From positions 65,512 through 129,511 of the forward strand of contig CAZTDX010000001.1 in assembly GCA_964612425.1 (NCBI GenBank): a stretch of DNA of 64,000 nt. The letters are read 5' to 3'. The notes beneath the pieces are model-generated. The model did no database searches, was not told where the DNA came from, and saw only the letters and a program-made list of their open reading frames with translations. This DNA comes from CAUJGP01 sp964612425. GTDB taxonomy: Bacteria > Bdellovibrionota > Bdellovibrionia > Bdellovibrionales > Bdellovibrionaceae. This document shows positions 25,335 through 34,227 of the stretch, one piece after another. Both the position numbers and the translations under genes were made by a program. Each line of letters begins with the position of its first letter. Position 1 is the first letter of the stretch.

Positions 25335-25916
25335 ATGAAAAATCTTATCTTAGCAAGCACTTCCCCATATCGTCGTATGTTGCTGGATCAACATGGAATC
25401 CCTTATCAAGCGGTTGCACCCCTATGCGACGAGGAAAGCATCAAAGATCCAACACTCAACGCTCAAGATTTGACTTTGAAATTAGCTAAAGCAAAGGCCG
25501 AGAGTTTGAAAAGTCAATTTCCCCATGATTATATCATTGGCTCGGACCAGGTTCTTTCTTTTAAAAACTTCATCTTTGGAAAACCAAAAACCAAAGAAAA
25601 AGCACTAGAACAATTAATGCAACTCCAAGGCGAAACCCATCAGCTCGTCACGTCTTTGTTTGTGCAAGCACCTCATAAATCTTGGTCCCATATAGAAATT
25701 GTGAGTCTCACCATGCATTCGTGGACCGAACAAGAATTAACAAAATACATTGAATCGGATCTCCCACTCGATTGCGCTGGTAGTTATAAATTAGAAAAAA
25801 AGGGATTACTCTTATTTAAAAAAATTATAGCTGAAGACTACGAAAGCATCATTGGACTGCCATTACTTAAATTGATTCATTTTCTCAAAGACGATGGCTA
25901 TCAGTTTCTGACGTAA
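25335..25916 (+). CDS. maf: Maf-like nucleoside triphosphate pyrophosphatase
   Basis: Hydrolyses non-canonical or methylated NTPs (or dTTP/UTP in the YhdE type); linked to septum formation. The start LILASTSPYRRMLLDQHGI carries the family S-x-S-P-x-R signature; DYIIGSDQVLSF gives the catalytic Asp, GKPKTKEKALEQL the next motif, and DCAGSYKLE the C-terminal one. The GS-DQVL form (D-Q rather than D-T) with the CAGSYK tail resembles the YceF (m7GTP) type, as I recall. Length 193 is standard. Converges with cdd with a 2-bp gap. Confidence 0.88.
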   Translation: MKNLILASTSPYRRMLLDQHGIPYQAVAPLCDEESIKDPTLNAQDLTLKLAKAKAESLKSQFPHDYIIGSDQVLSFKNFIFGKPKTKEKALEQLMQLQGETHQLVTSLFVQAPHKSWSHIEIVSLTMHSWTEQELTKYIESDLPLDCAGSYKLEKKGLLLFKKIIAEDYESIIGLPLLKLIHFLKDDGYQFLT

Positions 25917-25918
25917 GT

Positions 25919-26338
25919 TTAATTACCCCCTAGAAATCGCACATCAAAAGTTTCTGGTAACATCTCTGCCAATGTTTTAGATTTAAGTACTGAAGCTCCA
26001 TCAGTCCAATGAATGAGCGTTTGAGGACTTGCAAACTCACTCATCACTTGGCGGCACATGCCACAGGGGGGCCATGGCGTGGCACTTGGACTTACCACCA
26101 CAATTTCTTTGATGGTACGATTTTTATTTTCTGATATCCCCTTCCATATAGCAACTCGCTCAGCGCACACGGTTGCACCGTAAGACGCATTTTCAATATT
26201 GCAACCACTTGTTATAGAGCCATCACTCCATAACACACTCGATCCAATAAATTTTGTGGAGTAAGGGGCGTGAGCTTGCTTTTGAGCTTCAATAGCTTCA
26301 GAAATTAATTTTTGGATTACAGGATTAGTAGTCAGCAT
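25919..26338 (-). CDS. cdd: Cytidine deaminase
   Basis: Deaminates cytidine and deoxycytidine in pyrimidine salvage. The 139-residue tetrameric type: HAPYSTKFIGSSVLW, SGCNIENASYGATVCAERVA with the zinc Cys and catalytic Glu, and the second zinc pair in PPCGMCRQ. All catalytic residues are present. The next gene upstream (26368) is on the same strand at 29 bases. Confidence 0.93.
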   Translation of the reverse strand: MLTTNPVIQKLISEAIEAQKQAHAPYSTKFIGSSVLWSDGSITSGCNIENASYGATVCAERVAIWKGISENKNRTIKEIVVVSPSATPWPPCGMCRQVMSEFASPQTLIHWTDGASVLKSKTLAEMLPETFDVRFLGGN

Positions 26339-26367
26339 ATTTCCTCTTTATATTAAATAAATACAGT

Positions 26368-27372
26368 TTATTTTACACTAATTGATGCGTCTTCAGCATG
26401 AATACTTACGCTCCCCTTGAGAGCCCCCGATAACTTACCTCGTGCAATTCGAAATTTACCTTCTCGTCCCGCTTTTAATGGACTTGGTACCGACAAATCA
26501 CCAGTTATTGTTTTTAGGTTGAGAGAGGCACCACTTCCTGACGGCAAAGACACATTTACTTTTCCTCTCCCTGCCTGCAAGTCAACAATGGATTCAGGTT
26601 TTAATTGTAGTTGAAGCTGTCCTTCAGTGCTCGCACCTTCCAATCTCCCAGAAAAATCACTCAGGCTTAGGGAACCTCGCCCCCACTGCAGAGATACTAC
26701 GCCTTGCTGTTCTTTGATTCGGGCCACTGAAGATTGGCTTTCTAATTGAATTCGTCCTTGATTTTTTTCGATGGTTAAATCTCCGCTAAACAATTGAACT
26801 TTAAGATTCCCCTGCCCATCTTTTACTAAAATTTTACCACCGTAACTTTCAATTTCTAAACTTCCTTTATGTTGAAAACTTTGAATATCGCCTTTTTGCA
26901 AATTATAATGAATACCTTCACCGGTATTATTACCAATAATTTGCCCTTTAAGAGCACTCACTTGCACCTGCGAAACAGATTGAAGCTCAGCACGAACTTC
27001 TTCAAAAACTAATTTTGTACTTAAAATCTCTTTTGGCAATTCTATCGTTAAAAAACTATCTCCAACAACAAGACTGTCTTCAGGCCCTGTGATATACAGA
27101 GTTTTTATAGTCACGCCGTCAATGGCCTTCAACTCTTGACTCCAAGACATTTCTTTTGGACCTACTATTGATACTCGAACTGAAGCTCCCACTGCTTGTT
27201 TAACTAAAATTTTAGCAGCTTTAGCTCGAACTTGAATTTCTTGAATTCCGGCAGAAGGAAACTCCCACTGCGCCGCCGACAATAAAGAGGTCATCCCAGT
27301 TGAAAGTAACAATTGAAATAGAATCATAAACTTATAGCGATAAACTCTTTGATATATTTTACTTAAAGACAT
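26368..27372 (-). CDS. Secreted beta-helix-like protein (DUF4097-like)
   Basis: 334 residues with an N-terminal signal (basic start, hydrophobic core MILFQLLLSTGMTSLLSA). The mature part is a regular series of short strands and turns (LEIESYGGKILVKDGQGNLK, LTIEKNQGRIQLESQSS) as in bacterial putative-adhesin/DUF4097 solenoids. AGGAGGAAAG immediately precedes the ATG. It could be periplasmic or outer-membrane attached. Function unknown. Confidence 0.65.
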   Translation of the reverse strand: MSLSKIYQRVYRYKFMILFQLLLSTGMTSLLSAAQWEFPSAGIQEIQVRAKAAKILVKQAVGASVRVSIVGPKEMSWSQELKAIDGVTIKTLYITGPEDSLVVGDSFLTIELPKEILSTKLVFEEVRAELQSVSQVQVSALKGQIIGNNTGEGIHYNLQKGDIQSFQHKGSLEIESYGGKILVKDGQGNLKVQLFSGDLTIEKNQGRIQLESQSSVARIKEQQGVVSLQWGRGSLSLSDFSGRLEGASTEGQLQLQLKPESIVDLQAGRGKVNVSLPSGSGASLNLKTITGDLSVPSPLKAGREGKFRIARGKLSGALKGSVSIHAEDASISVK

Positions 27373-27454
27373 CTTTCCTCCTGAACGAAATACTCTATGT
27401 AGTAATGCTCTTTGTAATAGTGCCTTATTTTACTTTGAAGATCATGCAAAAATT

Positions 27455-27536
27455 TAAAAGGGGCCGAACCTGAGTAAGCTGTTCCTTGAATTAACCCTTT
27501 AGATTTTAAGTCCTATCCGTTAGACCAGAGAGGGAC
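27455..27536 (-). ncRNA. tRNA-like relic (degenerate, probably non-functional)
   Basis: Read on the minus strand, the segment starts GTCCCTCTCTGGTCTAACGG, like a tRNA acceptor plus D-arm, has a CTTAAAA loop flanked by AGGA/TCTA as in Leu(UAA) anticodon arms, and later CAGGTTCGGCC as in a T-loop. The 3' acceptor strand that should pair with the 5' end is missing, and the anticodon stem has mismatches. I read it as a decayed tRNA-like sequence, not a working gene. Confidence 0.3.
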
Positions 27537-27556
27537 ATCCTCGATTTATTTTATTT

Positions 27557-27739
27557 TTAATAACAAAATTCATCCACAGACGTGCCGTAAATCCAGTAAC
27601 GTGCCACTTTAAAACAAATGCAGGTTCTGAGCCAGCTCATAAATTTTAAGACTAATAAAATTAGACTTAAAATTACTTCAGCTGACTTCAGCCAATGACG
27701 ATAATTAACACAGGTGTTAGCTGTATTAGTTTCATTCAT
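27557..27739 (-). CDS. Small single-pass membrane protein, hypothetical
   Basis: 60 residues beginning MNETNTANTC. The ATG at 27739 is preceded by GGAGGT at a four-base spacing, which favours it over the longer frame to 27781. One hydrophobic helix (AEVILSLILLVLKFMSWL) spans about residues 20-37, followed by a Cys/aromatic tail. No homologue recognised. It could be a chance ORF. Confidence 0.4.
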   Translation of the reverse strand: MNETNTANTCVNYRHWLKSAEVILSLILLVLKFMSWLRTCICFKVARYWIYGTSVDEFCY

Positions 27740-27963
27740 AGAGACCTCCATTCTAAAAAAATGGGGGTTTCTTCTTTGCACTTCCTCAGGCTCGGCAGCA
27801 CCTTATTCTAGCAAGTGCGGCACCTACCTGAACTCCAATTAAGTGAATTTTAAGCAGTAGAATTCGAACTGGAGACTTAAATTCGGACATGAAATCAACC
27901 CAAGTCTAAAAACTCATCGAGTGGAGCTTAAATACTTTTTGATACGCTTAAAGGGACGCATCT

Positions 27964-28015
27964 TTCGATTTAAACTTTTCCGCCTCGAATTAGGCTCTTT
28001 TTCGAGCTGAATCTA
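27964..28015 (-). repeat. Dispersed intergenic repeat, long copy (inverted)
   Basis: Bases 27964-28003 are the exact reverse complement of 63636-63675 (40 of 40 by hand). The outer part GATTCAGCTC resembles GATTCTGCTG of other copies. It is one of two long copies in the window. Confidence 0.85.
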
Positions 28016-28172
28016 AGTAGTTGTTGTTGGCGCGAAACTCCTCACCAAAATTATACAACTGTCGCGAGACGCTCTCAAAATCAGCTTCCTAACACCCCCT
28101 ACATTGCTTTCTTGACAAAGTGCTTGAAATTATAGTGCACTCTCAAAGCTAAGTTGTTAATTAATGCAACAA

Positions 28173-28346
28173 GCCGAGAGAGGTTCATTTTATTGAGACC
28201 CAGCACATCGGAAAATGAGTTCGGAGCGCAGCTATGAGAGCCACTCACATTAATTTTGCCACGAGAGTCACTTCTCTCATGGCGAGCACCGCTTGTCTGA
28301 AATTTTACGGTGTGCTGGGCCTCAATAAAATGAACTTCGCTTCGGC
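28173..28346. repeat. 174-nt imperfect palindrome upstream of the thiolase gene
   Basis: The left arm 28173-28216 pairs with 28302-28346 at about 39 of 44 positions with one gap; the core TTCATTTTATTGAG is matched exactly and CCCAGCACA likewise. Inside, ATGAGAG/CTCTCAT pairs again. The structure ends 54 bases before the thiolase ATG. It could be a MITE-like insertion, a large mRNA leader structure, or a structured RNA. Confidence 0.85.
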
Positions 28347-28399
28347 GGAGTCACGATTTTCACAGAATTAGAAGTAAAATTAAAAGAAGGAGATCATCA

Positions 28400-29581
28400 A
28401 TGGAAAATGTTTATATTACAAGCGCAGTTAGAACCCCCATCGGATCTTTTCAGGGCACATTAAGTAGCCTTACTGCTCCACAATTGGGCGCAGCAGTTAT
28501 TAAAGAAGCTATCACTCGCAGCAACATCAAACCTGATGATTTACATGAATGCATAATGGGAGAAGTTCTCACTGCAGGAGTGGGCCAAGCACCTGCACGT
28601 CAGGCCGCGGTTTTTGCTGGACTCCCTACCTCCGTTGCTTGTTTAACTATCAATAAAGTTTGTGGATCTGGATTAAAAGCAGCAATGCTTGGCGCAGACT
28701 CCATTCGTCTTAATCCAGAAATGCTTGTTGTTGCTGGTGGTCAAGAATGTATGTCCCAAGCTCCTCACCTCATGGAGAATTCTCGACTTGGTTATCGCAT
28801 GGGTTCTGTTCCTTTGATCGACTCTATGATTAAGGACGGCTTGTGGGACCCTTTTAATAATTGGCACATGGGGAATGCGGGCGAGCTTTGCGCTAAAGAA
28901 CATTCGTTTACTCGTGAAGCTCAAGATGCCTTTGCCATTGAAAGTTACAAGAAAGCACAAAACGCTCAAGCGCAATCACTTTTTAAAAATGAAATTATTC
29001 CAGTCAGTGTCGCTGGCCGAAAAGAATCTGTGTTAATTGAAAAAGATGAAGAGCCTGCCAATGCTAAGTTTGATAAAATGGCAGCGTTGAAGCCCGCCTT
29101 TGATAAACAAGGAACGATTACCGCGGCAAATGCCAGCAAACTTAATGATGGCGCGAGTGCGGTGATTTTGATGTCCGAATCTCAATGGAAAAAAAGATCC
29201 ATCAAGCCACTCGCAAAAATTGTTTCTTATGCTACTTTTGCTCAAGATCCAAAGTGGTTTACAACCGCACCTGTGGGTGCCATTAAGAAGGCTTTGCAAA
29301 TGGCCAATCTTAATATGAAAGACATTGATTTTTGGGAAATCAATGAGGCGTTCAGTGTTGTTGCAATGGTTGCGATGAAAGAGCTTCAAATTCCAGCTGA
29401 AAAAGTCAACCCCCATGGTGGAGCCGTGGCTCTCGGTCACCCTCTTGGAGCTAGCGGCGCAAGACTTTTAACAACGTTGACTCACGCACTTCATACGCAC
29501 AATAAAAAATATGGACTTGCTACACTTTGCATTGGAGGCGGTGAAGCCGTTGCTATGATTATTGAAAAAATGGGGCATTAA
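28400..29581 (+). CDS. atoB: Acetyl-CoA acetyltransferase (thiolase II)
   Basis: Condenses two acetyl-CoA to acetoacetyl-CoA or cleaves the reverse. 393 residues with the thiolase marks: SAVRTPIGSF near the start, active Cys in NKVCGSGLKA near 89, NEAFSVVAM, the GHPLGASGAR histidine motif and the C-terminal CIGGGEAVAM. AAGGAG precedes the ATG. It is the first gene of a run with the two CoA-transferase subunits, so the likely task is acetoacetate/ketone-body or short-chain fatty-acid breakdown; synthesis of acetoacetyl-CoA is the alternative. Confidence 0.92.
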   Translation: MENVYITSAVRTPIGSFQGTLSSLTAPQLGAAVIKEAITRSNIKPDDLHECIMGEVLTAGVGQAPARQAAVFAGLPTSVACLTINKVCGSGLKAAMLGADSIRLNPEMLVVAGGQECMSQAPHLMENSRLGYRMGSVPLIDSMIKDGLWDPFNNWHMGNAGELCAKEHSFTREAQDAFAIESYKKAQNAQAQSLFKNEIIPVSVAGRKESVLIEKDEEPANAKFDKMAALKPAFDKQGTITAANASKLNDGASAVILMSESQWKKRSIKPLAKIVSYATFAQDPKWFTTAPVGAIKKALQMANLNMKDIDFWEINEAFSVVAMVAMKELQIPAEKVNPHGGAVALGHPLGASGARLLTTLTHALHTHNKKYGLATLCIGGGEAVAMIIEKMGH

Positions 29582-29585
29582 TAAA

Positions 29586-30290
29586 ATGAACTCAATAAAT
29601 AAAGTTTATCCCAATGCCAAAGAGGCGCTCAAAGGCATTGGCAACAACATGACGGTTCTGGTCGGTGGTTTTGGCCTCTGCGGAATTCCTGAAAATCTTA
29701 TCCTTGCTCTTCGTGATTCGGGAGTTATGGGCCTCACTTGTGTTTCTAATAATGCAGGTGTGGATGATTGGGGCTTAGGGCTTCTTCTTAAAACAAAACA
29801 AATTCGCAAAATGATTTCAAGCTATGTTGGTGAAAACGCAACTTTTGAAAAACAATTCATGAGTGGAGAGCTGGAAGTGGAACTCACGCCCCAAGGAACT
29901 TTGGCCGAGCGCTTGCGTGCTGGCGGTGCGGGAATTCCTGCTTTTTACACTCCCACCGGCGTTGGAACTCTGGTGGCTGAAGGTAAAGAGACTCGAGAAT
30001 TTCAAGGCCGAAATTATATTTTAGAAGAAGGCATCAAAGGTGATTTTGCCTTAGTAAAAGCTTGGAAGGGCGATAAGTTTGGAAATCTCATTTACCGAAA
30101 AACGGCGCGCAACTTTAATCCGATGGTTGCCACCGCAGGGAAAATTACTGTTGCCGAAGTCGAAGAGCTTGTGGAAGTGGGCGCACTTGATCCTGATCAA
30201 GTGCACACTCCCGGAGTTTTTATCCAAAGAATTATTCTTGGAACAAACTACCAAAAACGTATAGAACAAAAAACCATTCGAACTAACTAA
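29586..30290 (+). CDS. scoA: 3-oxoacid CoA-transferase subunit A
   Basis: Alpha subunit of succinyl-CoA:3-ketoacid CoA-transferase type enzymes. The start is ATG 29586; a TTG frame from 29562 runs inside the thiolase gene. MTVLVGGFGLCGIPENLI is the family N-terminal signature; SYVGENATFEKQFMSGELEV, GGAGIPAFYTPTGVGT and the ALVKAWKGDKFGN stretch follow. 234 residues is standard. Spacing of 4 bases from atoB and 12 to scoB indicates one operon. Confidence 0.92.
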   Translation: MNSINKVYPNAKEALKGIGNNMTVLVGGFGLCGIPENLILALRDSGVMGLTCVSNNAGVDDWGLGLLLKTKQIRKMISSYVGENATFEKQFMSGELEVELTPQGTLAERLRAGGAGIPAFYTPTGVGTLVAEGKETREFQGRNYILEEGIKGDFALVKAWKGDKFGNLIYRKTARNFNPMVATAGKITVAEVEELVEVGALDPDQVHTPGVFIQRIILGTNYQKRIEQKTIRTN

Positions 30291-30302
30291 AAGGTATTTA
30301 CT

Positions 30303-30959
30303 ATGCCATTAACTCGTGAACAACTCGCAAAACGTCTAGCTCAAGAAGTTCAACCAGGAAGCGTGGTCAACTTAGGAATTGGCATTCCAACGTTAGTCGC
30401 CAATTTTTTACCACCCGATTCTGGTGTGTTTCTACAAAGTGAAAATGGATTATTGGGCATTGGCCCCTTTCCTCGCGAAACTGAAGTCGATCCTGATTTA
30501 ATTAATGCTGGAAAGCAAACCATCACGGCTATCCCCGGCTCAAGCTATTTTTCCTCTGCCGACAGCTTTGCCATGATACGCGGCGGTCACATTGACCTCA
30601 CCATTTTGGGAGCAATGCAAGTCGATCAAGAAGGAAATATTGCCAACTGGATGATCCCTGGAAAAATGGTCAAGGGTATGGGGGGCGCGATGGACTTAGT
30701 GGCTGGTGCCAAACGGGTTCTTGTGGCCATGCAACAAACAGATAAAGATGGAAACTCTAAACTTCTCAAAAAATGTGATCTGCCGCTTACGGGTCAATCT
30801 TGTATTGACCAAGTATTTACGGATTTTGGAGTTTTTAAAATCGAAAAGGGCGAGTTTGTTTTACTTGAGCACGCTCCAGACCTTAGCATAAGAGAAGTCC
30901 TCGCCTCTACCGATGGTCAGTGTCGAGTTTCTCCCGATGTTCGTCCCATTCCCGTTTAA
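30303..30959 (+). CDS. scoB: 3-oxoacid CoA-transferase subunit B
   Basis: Beta subunit, with the catalytic Glu in QSENGLLGIGP near residue 51 that forms the glutamyl-CoA intermediate. VNLGIGIPTLVANF and GGHIDLTILGAMQVD are further family marks, and the tail (LASTDGQC) is normal. 218 residues, standard length. AAAGGTATTTACT precedes the ATG. A long hairpin follows the stop. Confidence 0.93.
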   Translation: MPLTREQLAKRLAQEVQPGSVVNLGIGIPTLVANFLPPDSGVFLQSENGLLGIGPFPRETEVDPDLINAGKQTITAIPGSSYFSSADSFAMIRGGHIDLTILGAMQVDQEGNIANWMIPGKMVKGMGGAMDLVAGAKRVLVAMQQTDKDGNSKLLKKCDLPLTGQSCIDQVFTDFGVFKIEKGEFVLLEHAPDLSIREVLASTDGQCRVSPDVRPIPV

Positions 30960-30978
30960 GGAGTTTGACCCACAGTGC

Positions 30979-31031
30979 AGCTCCTGTTGAAATAAATATA
31001 TATTATTTATTTACTAATTTTAACAGGAGCT
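30979..31031 (+). promoter_or_regulatory. Hairpin that contains the Shine-Dalgarno of the next gene
   Basis: AGCTCCTGTTGAAA (30979-30992) pairs at all 14 positions (one G-T) with TTTTAACAGGAGCT (31018-31031). AGGAG at 31025-31029, the ribosome-binding site of the TTG-started regulator at 31036, lies inside the 3' arm. No T-run follows, so termination is less likely than translational control. Confidence 0.75.
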
Positions 31032-31035
31032 TTCG

Positions 31036-32016
31036 TTGTCAGCAGGTTCTAAAAAAATTCCAGCTGGTCATTATTTGTTTCGAGACGGAGATCCGTCCGA
31101 CTCGATGTATGTTATTAAGGGTGGAAAATTTGCGGTCACAAAATCCAAAAATACTTCTGAGATAGTACTGGCAGAACTAGGGCCTGGTGCGATGGTTGGT
31201 GAAATGGCTTTTTTTGACGGAAGACCACGCAGCGCCTCTGTCAAAGCCATCAAAGATTCCGAAGTCATTTGCCTGCCATTTAAAGCACTCCATGCTCAAT
31301 TTCAAAGCTTTCCTGAATGGTGTAAGGCCGTCATGCGCACCGTTAATGATCATTTACGTGAAGCGAATTTACGAATTAAGACTCTCGAAAAACCACCTGG
31401 AGAAGAAGATCTCTTTCCTCCCCACACCATTAATAAATTAATTTCCATTTTAAATTTTGTTGGGCTTCGTTACGGAAAATCATCCGAAGAGGGACTGCAA
31501 ATTCCGCAATACACTCTCAGAAATTACACCATCCAAATATTTCAAGAAGCCACGCACAAAATGGATAAGCTATTACAAGGACTCCATGAAATTAATTTAA
31601 TTAAAATGGAAAACTTAGGCGAAGGCCGCTTGAAAATTGTCATTCCTAATCCAGAGCCCTTATTTGAATTTGTGGAATGGCATAATGAATGGCTCTTTAA
31701 GCAAGAAAAAGATCGCGTTTTCATCAAGGAAGAAGAAGTTAAGTTTCTCAAAGCCATCATTCATTTTGGACAAAAACAAACAGTCAATGACAAAGGTGTT
31801 GTGAAATTATCTTTAAAGCATATGCAAGATGAGTCCATGCGCGAATTAGAGTACCTGGTCAGACCTGAGGATTTAAACTCATTGATTGAGAAAAAATTAG
31901 TCTCTGATAAAATTATGGAAGAAACAGGTGTGTTTGTTTCTTTTGTGTTAAGTGATATAGAAAAGATCACTCCTAAGTGGGATATCATCTATAAACTTAA
32001 AAAAATCACTCGCTAA
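31036..32016 (+). CDS. Cyclic-nucleotide-binding-domain regulator (Crp-like sensor domain)
   Basis: 326 residues. The TTG start at 31036 has AGGAG six bases upstream. Residues 1-115 form a cNMP-binding domain (AGHYLFRDGDPSDSMYVIKG, GPGAMVGEMAFFDGRPRSAS with the phosphate-binding cassette). The remaining 210 residues are charged and helical with no clear Crp-type helix-turn-helix; LINKLISIL...IQIFQEATHKMDKLLQGL-like segments might be a divergent DNA-binding or signalling region. Role unknown; it may tune the neighbouring CoA/acetate genes. Its translation start appears blocked by a hairpin. Confidence 0.7.
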   Translation: MSAGSKKIPAGHYLFRDGDPSDSMYVIKGGKFAVTKSKNTSEIVLAELGPGAMVGEMAFFDGRPRSASVKAIKDSEVICLPFKALHAQFQSFPEWCKAVMRTVNDHLREANLRIKTLEKPPGEEDLFPPHTINKLISILNFVGLRYGKSSEEGLQIPQYTLRNYTIQIFQEATHKMDKLLQGLHEINLIKMENLGEGRLKIVIPNPEPLFEFVEWHNEWLFKQEKDRVFIKEEEVKFLKAIIHFGQKQTVNDKGVVKLSLKHMQDESMRELEYLVRPEDLNSLIEKKLVSDKIMEETGVFVSFVLSDIEKITPKWDIIYKLKKITR

Positions 32017-32163
32017 ATATTCATTTGCAATATCAATAACTTTTATTATCAATTTGACTTCCCAAGTAGGCCCTAATTAAAATCTAGTTGCCTGGCCAAA
32101 AGTTATACTTGTTATGTAAAATAAAATCTGCCGAGCACTATGTCATAGGAAGGGCTCAGATAA

Positions 32164-34227
32164 ATGAAGTCTATTGAGTTAAAGTTCTTACTCTTTTTTA
32201 TTATCATTTTTTCTGTTTCTATCCATCGTTTACTAGCACAGGAGTCAACATCAACTTTGCCAGTAACAACTCCAGCTTCAACGTCATCCCCCAGCCTCAA
32301 TTCCATTTCTTTTGATATAAACCAATTAACTTTTATCCCTGACCTAAATAATTTCAAAATTAAAACTCCTGAAGTAACCTATTCCGTAGATCAAAACTCT
32401 GATCAAGAAGGGGAAATCACTATTTCAGATGCAATTTTTAATGAAAATACTTTTAAAATACTTTCAGGACCATTTCTCTCACTCAAAACTTTTTTGGACC
32501 AAAAAAATGTATCAAAAAATAATTTTAAATTGGATGATCAAACACCCATTCTTTTTATCACCTCGCCTCGATTTTTAATTCCAAAAGGATCGATCGAAGT
32601 TTTAAGTGAAGACGGAAGTACTCTCTTCAACAAAGTTATTGAAGAAGAAAATATTTCTTTAGGAAATCGCTTTGCCGAACAATTAAAGCCAACTTTTTGG
32701 GGTACTGTCTCTAACCCAACTCAATTACAAACTCATATTTTATTCTACTCCAATGAATTCAATTTGCTATTTTTAAACCCGAATAAAAAAAGTGGTGTTC
32801 GAATTTGTTGGATAAGAAATGAGTCGCCTTATTATTCACGATATTGCACTCCATACTATCGATTTTCGAAAAAAGAAAACCAACTAGTCTTACAAACGCA
32901 AACGGCAAGCACTAAAGTTCTTATCAACCAAAAAGAAGTCTCTCTCACTGGGGCTTTTAAAATAACTACAAATAAGGACATCCGCTTTTTAGCAATAAGT
33001 TCCCGTGGATATTCAATTGAATTTTTTAGTCGAGCGCCAGAGTTAAATCTGGTTGATTTTTATGCTGAGAATGAAAATAGTGAATGGTTTTTCTTATTTG
33101 GACACACCGATTTTCCGGTGGGTCGCCCCGTAAAGCATTTTCCCTTTGTTAAACCAAATAGCTTTACTTCTTATTTTAGATGGGAGGCGACCATTGGACC
33201 CACTTATGACTATTGGGTAACTCCAATTAACCGCAGTGAAAAAAATCTCACTGTTTCAGGGCAAGGTGGGGGACTTTTTTTATTTCCGATTGAATTTAAT
33301 AAAGTTCCAACCCAAGCAATGAAATTAAAACTGGTGGAGCCTCTCACCTCAACTTATTCTAAAGCACCCATCATCAAAGGGTTAAATCCTAAAGCGTTTG
33401 AGTTGCAATCTCAAACGCCCGAAAAAATTAAAATGTCAAAAAGTGGGAAAGCCTTTCTGTGGGAGCTTCAAGCACCCGAAGTTCCTTCAATAAATAAAAA
33501 TGATTTAGTCGTAGTTGATAAAATATCCGACTCGCAAAATCCTCAAGACTTCACCGCGTCTTACTCAATTTTTCGCGGGTATAGCGGCGAGTTTAGCTTG
33601 AGAGTGGCCGGGGCACTCACCCCTGACGGAAAAATTAATTTTTTAGGAGAAGCTGCTTACAATCAATGGTTTGAGAGTCTTTTAGGTTGGAACAACGATT
33701 TATTCAGTCGCCAAAGATGGGGAATCTCTCTGAGACATTTTAAACCCTTCAACATCAAAAACTCACCGGTTCCAATACAACTCACTACTTTAGATATCAA
33801 GTATCGACTATCAAAAGGACTCTGGGAACGGGATGAAACTTGGGGACTTATTTTTGGAATGGAAGATGTTTACATCAGTAACGTTCATGGTGCCTTTTCT
33901 GGCATTGGTTTTTTCTGGGCGCGTTCGATGCCAAAAATATTTGATGATATTGCTAATTGGTTTCCCTTTATGGAGTATCCAAAATGGGTTGATATGGAAA
34001 TGATTTATTATCCCGCTCCAATGCTTGCGACTATTCAGGTCGGAACTTCACCAACCTACTCCATTAATTTTCATGGTAAAGTTTTATGGTCAAAAAATAT
34101 TTTTGGCGAAGCAGGGTTTGGCGTTAAAGGTTACTCTTACATCACAAATTTAGAAGATAAACATAATCAAGATTCTGTTGAGATTAACGCATTTTATGGC
34201 ACAGCCGGATTGGGGATCAATTTTTAA
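32164..34227 (+). CDS. Large secreted, beta-rich protein, possibly outer-membrane
   Basis: 687 residues. Signal peptide with likely cleavage at LLAQ near residue 26. A Thr/Ser/Pro-rich linker (SSPSLNSISFD) precedes an N-terminal beta domain. Residues from about 460 to the end look like a barrel: WGISLRHFKPFNI, GLIFGMEDVYISN and FYGTAGLGINF at the C-terminus, which ends in Phe. No family recognised. GGAAGG is close to the ATG. The stop codon overlaps the acs start by one base, so acs is translationally coupled to this gene. Confidence 0.65.
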   Translation: MKSIELKFLLFFIIIFSVSIHRLLAQESTSTLPVTTPASTSSPSLNSISFDINQLTFIPDLNNFKIKTPEVTYSVDQNSDQEGEITISDAIFNENTFKILSGPFLSLKTFLDQKNVSKNNFKLDDQTPILFITSPRFLIPKGSIEVLSEDGSTLFNKVIEEENISLGNRFAEQLKPTFWGTVSNPTQLQTHILFYSNEFNLLFLNPNKKSGVRICWIRNESPYYSRYCTPYYRFSKKENQLVLQTQTASTKVLINQKEVSLTGAFKITTNKDIRFLAISSRGYSIEFFSRAPELNLVDFYAENENSEWFFLFGHTDFPVGRPVKHFPFVKPNSFTSYFRWEATIGPTYDYWVTPINRSEKNLTVSGQGGGLFLFPIEFNKVPTQAMKLKLVEPLTSTYSKAPIIKGLNPKAFELQSQTPEKIKMSKSGKAFLWELQAPEVPSINKNDLVVVDKISDSQNPQDFTASYSIFRGYSGEFSLRVAGALTPDGKINFLGEAAYNQWFESLLGWNNDLFSRQRWGISLRHFKPFNIKNSPVPIQLTTLDIKYRLSKGLWERDETWGLIFGMEDVYISNVHGAFSGIGFFWARSMPKIFDDIANWFPFMEYPKWVDMEMIYYPAPMLATIQVGTSPTYSINFHGKVLWSKNIFGEAGFGVKGYSYITNLEDKHNQDSVEINAFYGTAGLGINF

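Noticed and set aside
27455..27536. A functional tRNA gene
   Set aside because: No 3' acceptor strand complementary to the 5' end and mismatches in the anticodon and T stems.
28113..28143. A sigma-70 promoter (TTGACA followed by TATAGT)
   Set aside because: Spacing between the hexamers is 13 bases, far from 17, so I do not call it.
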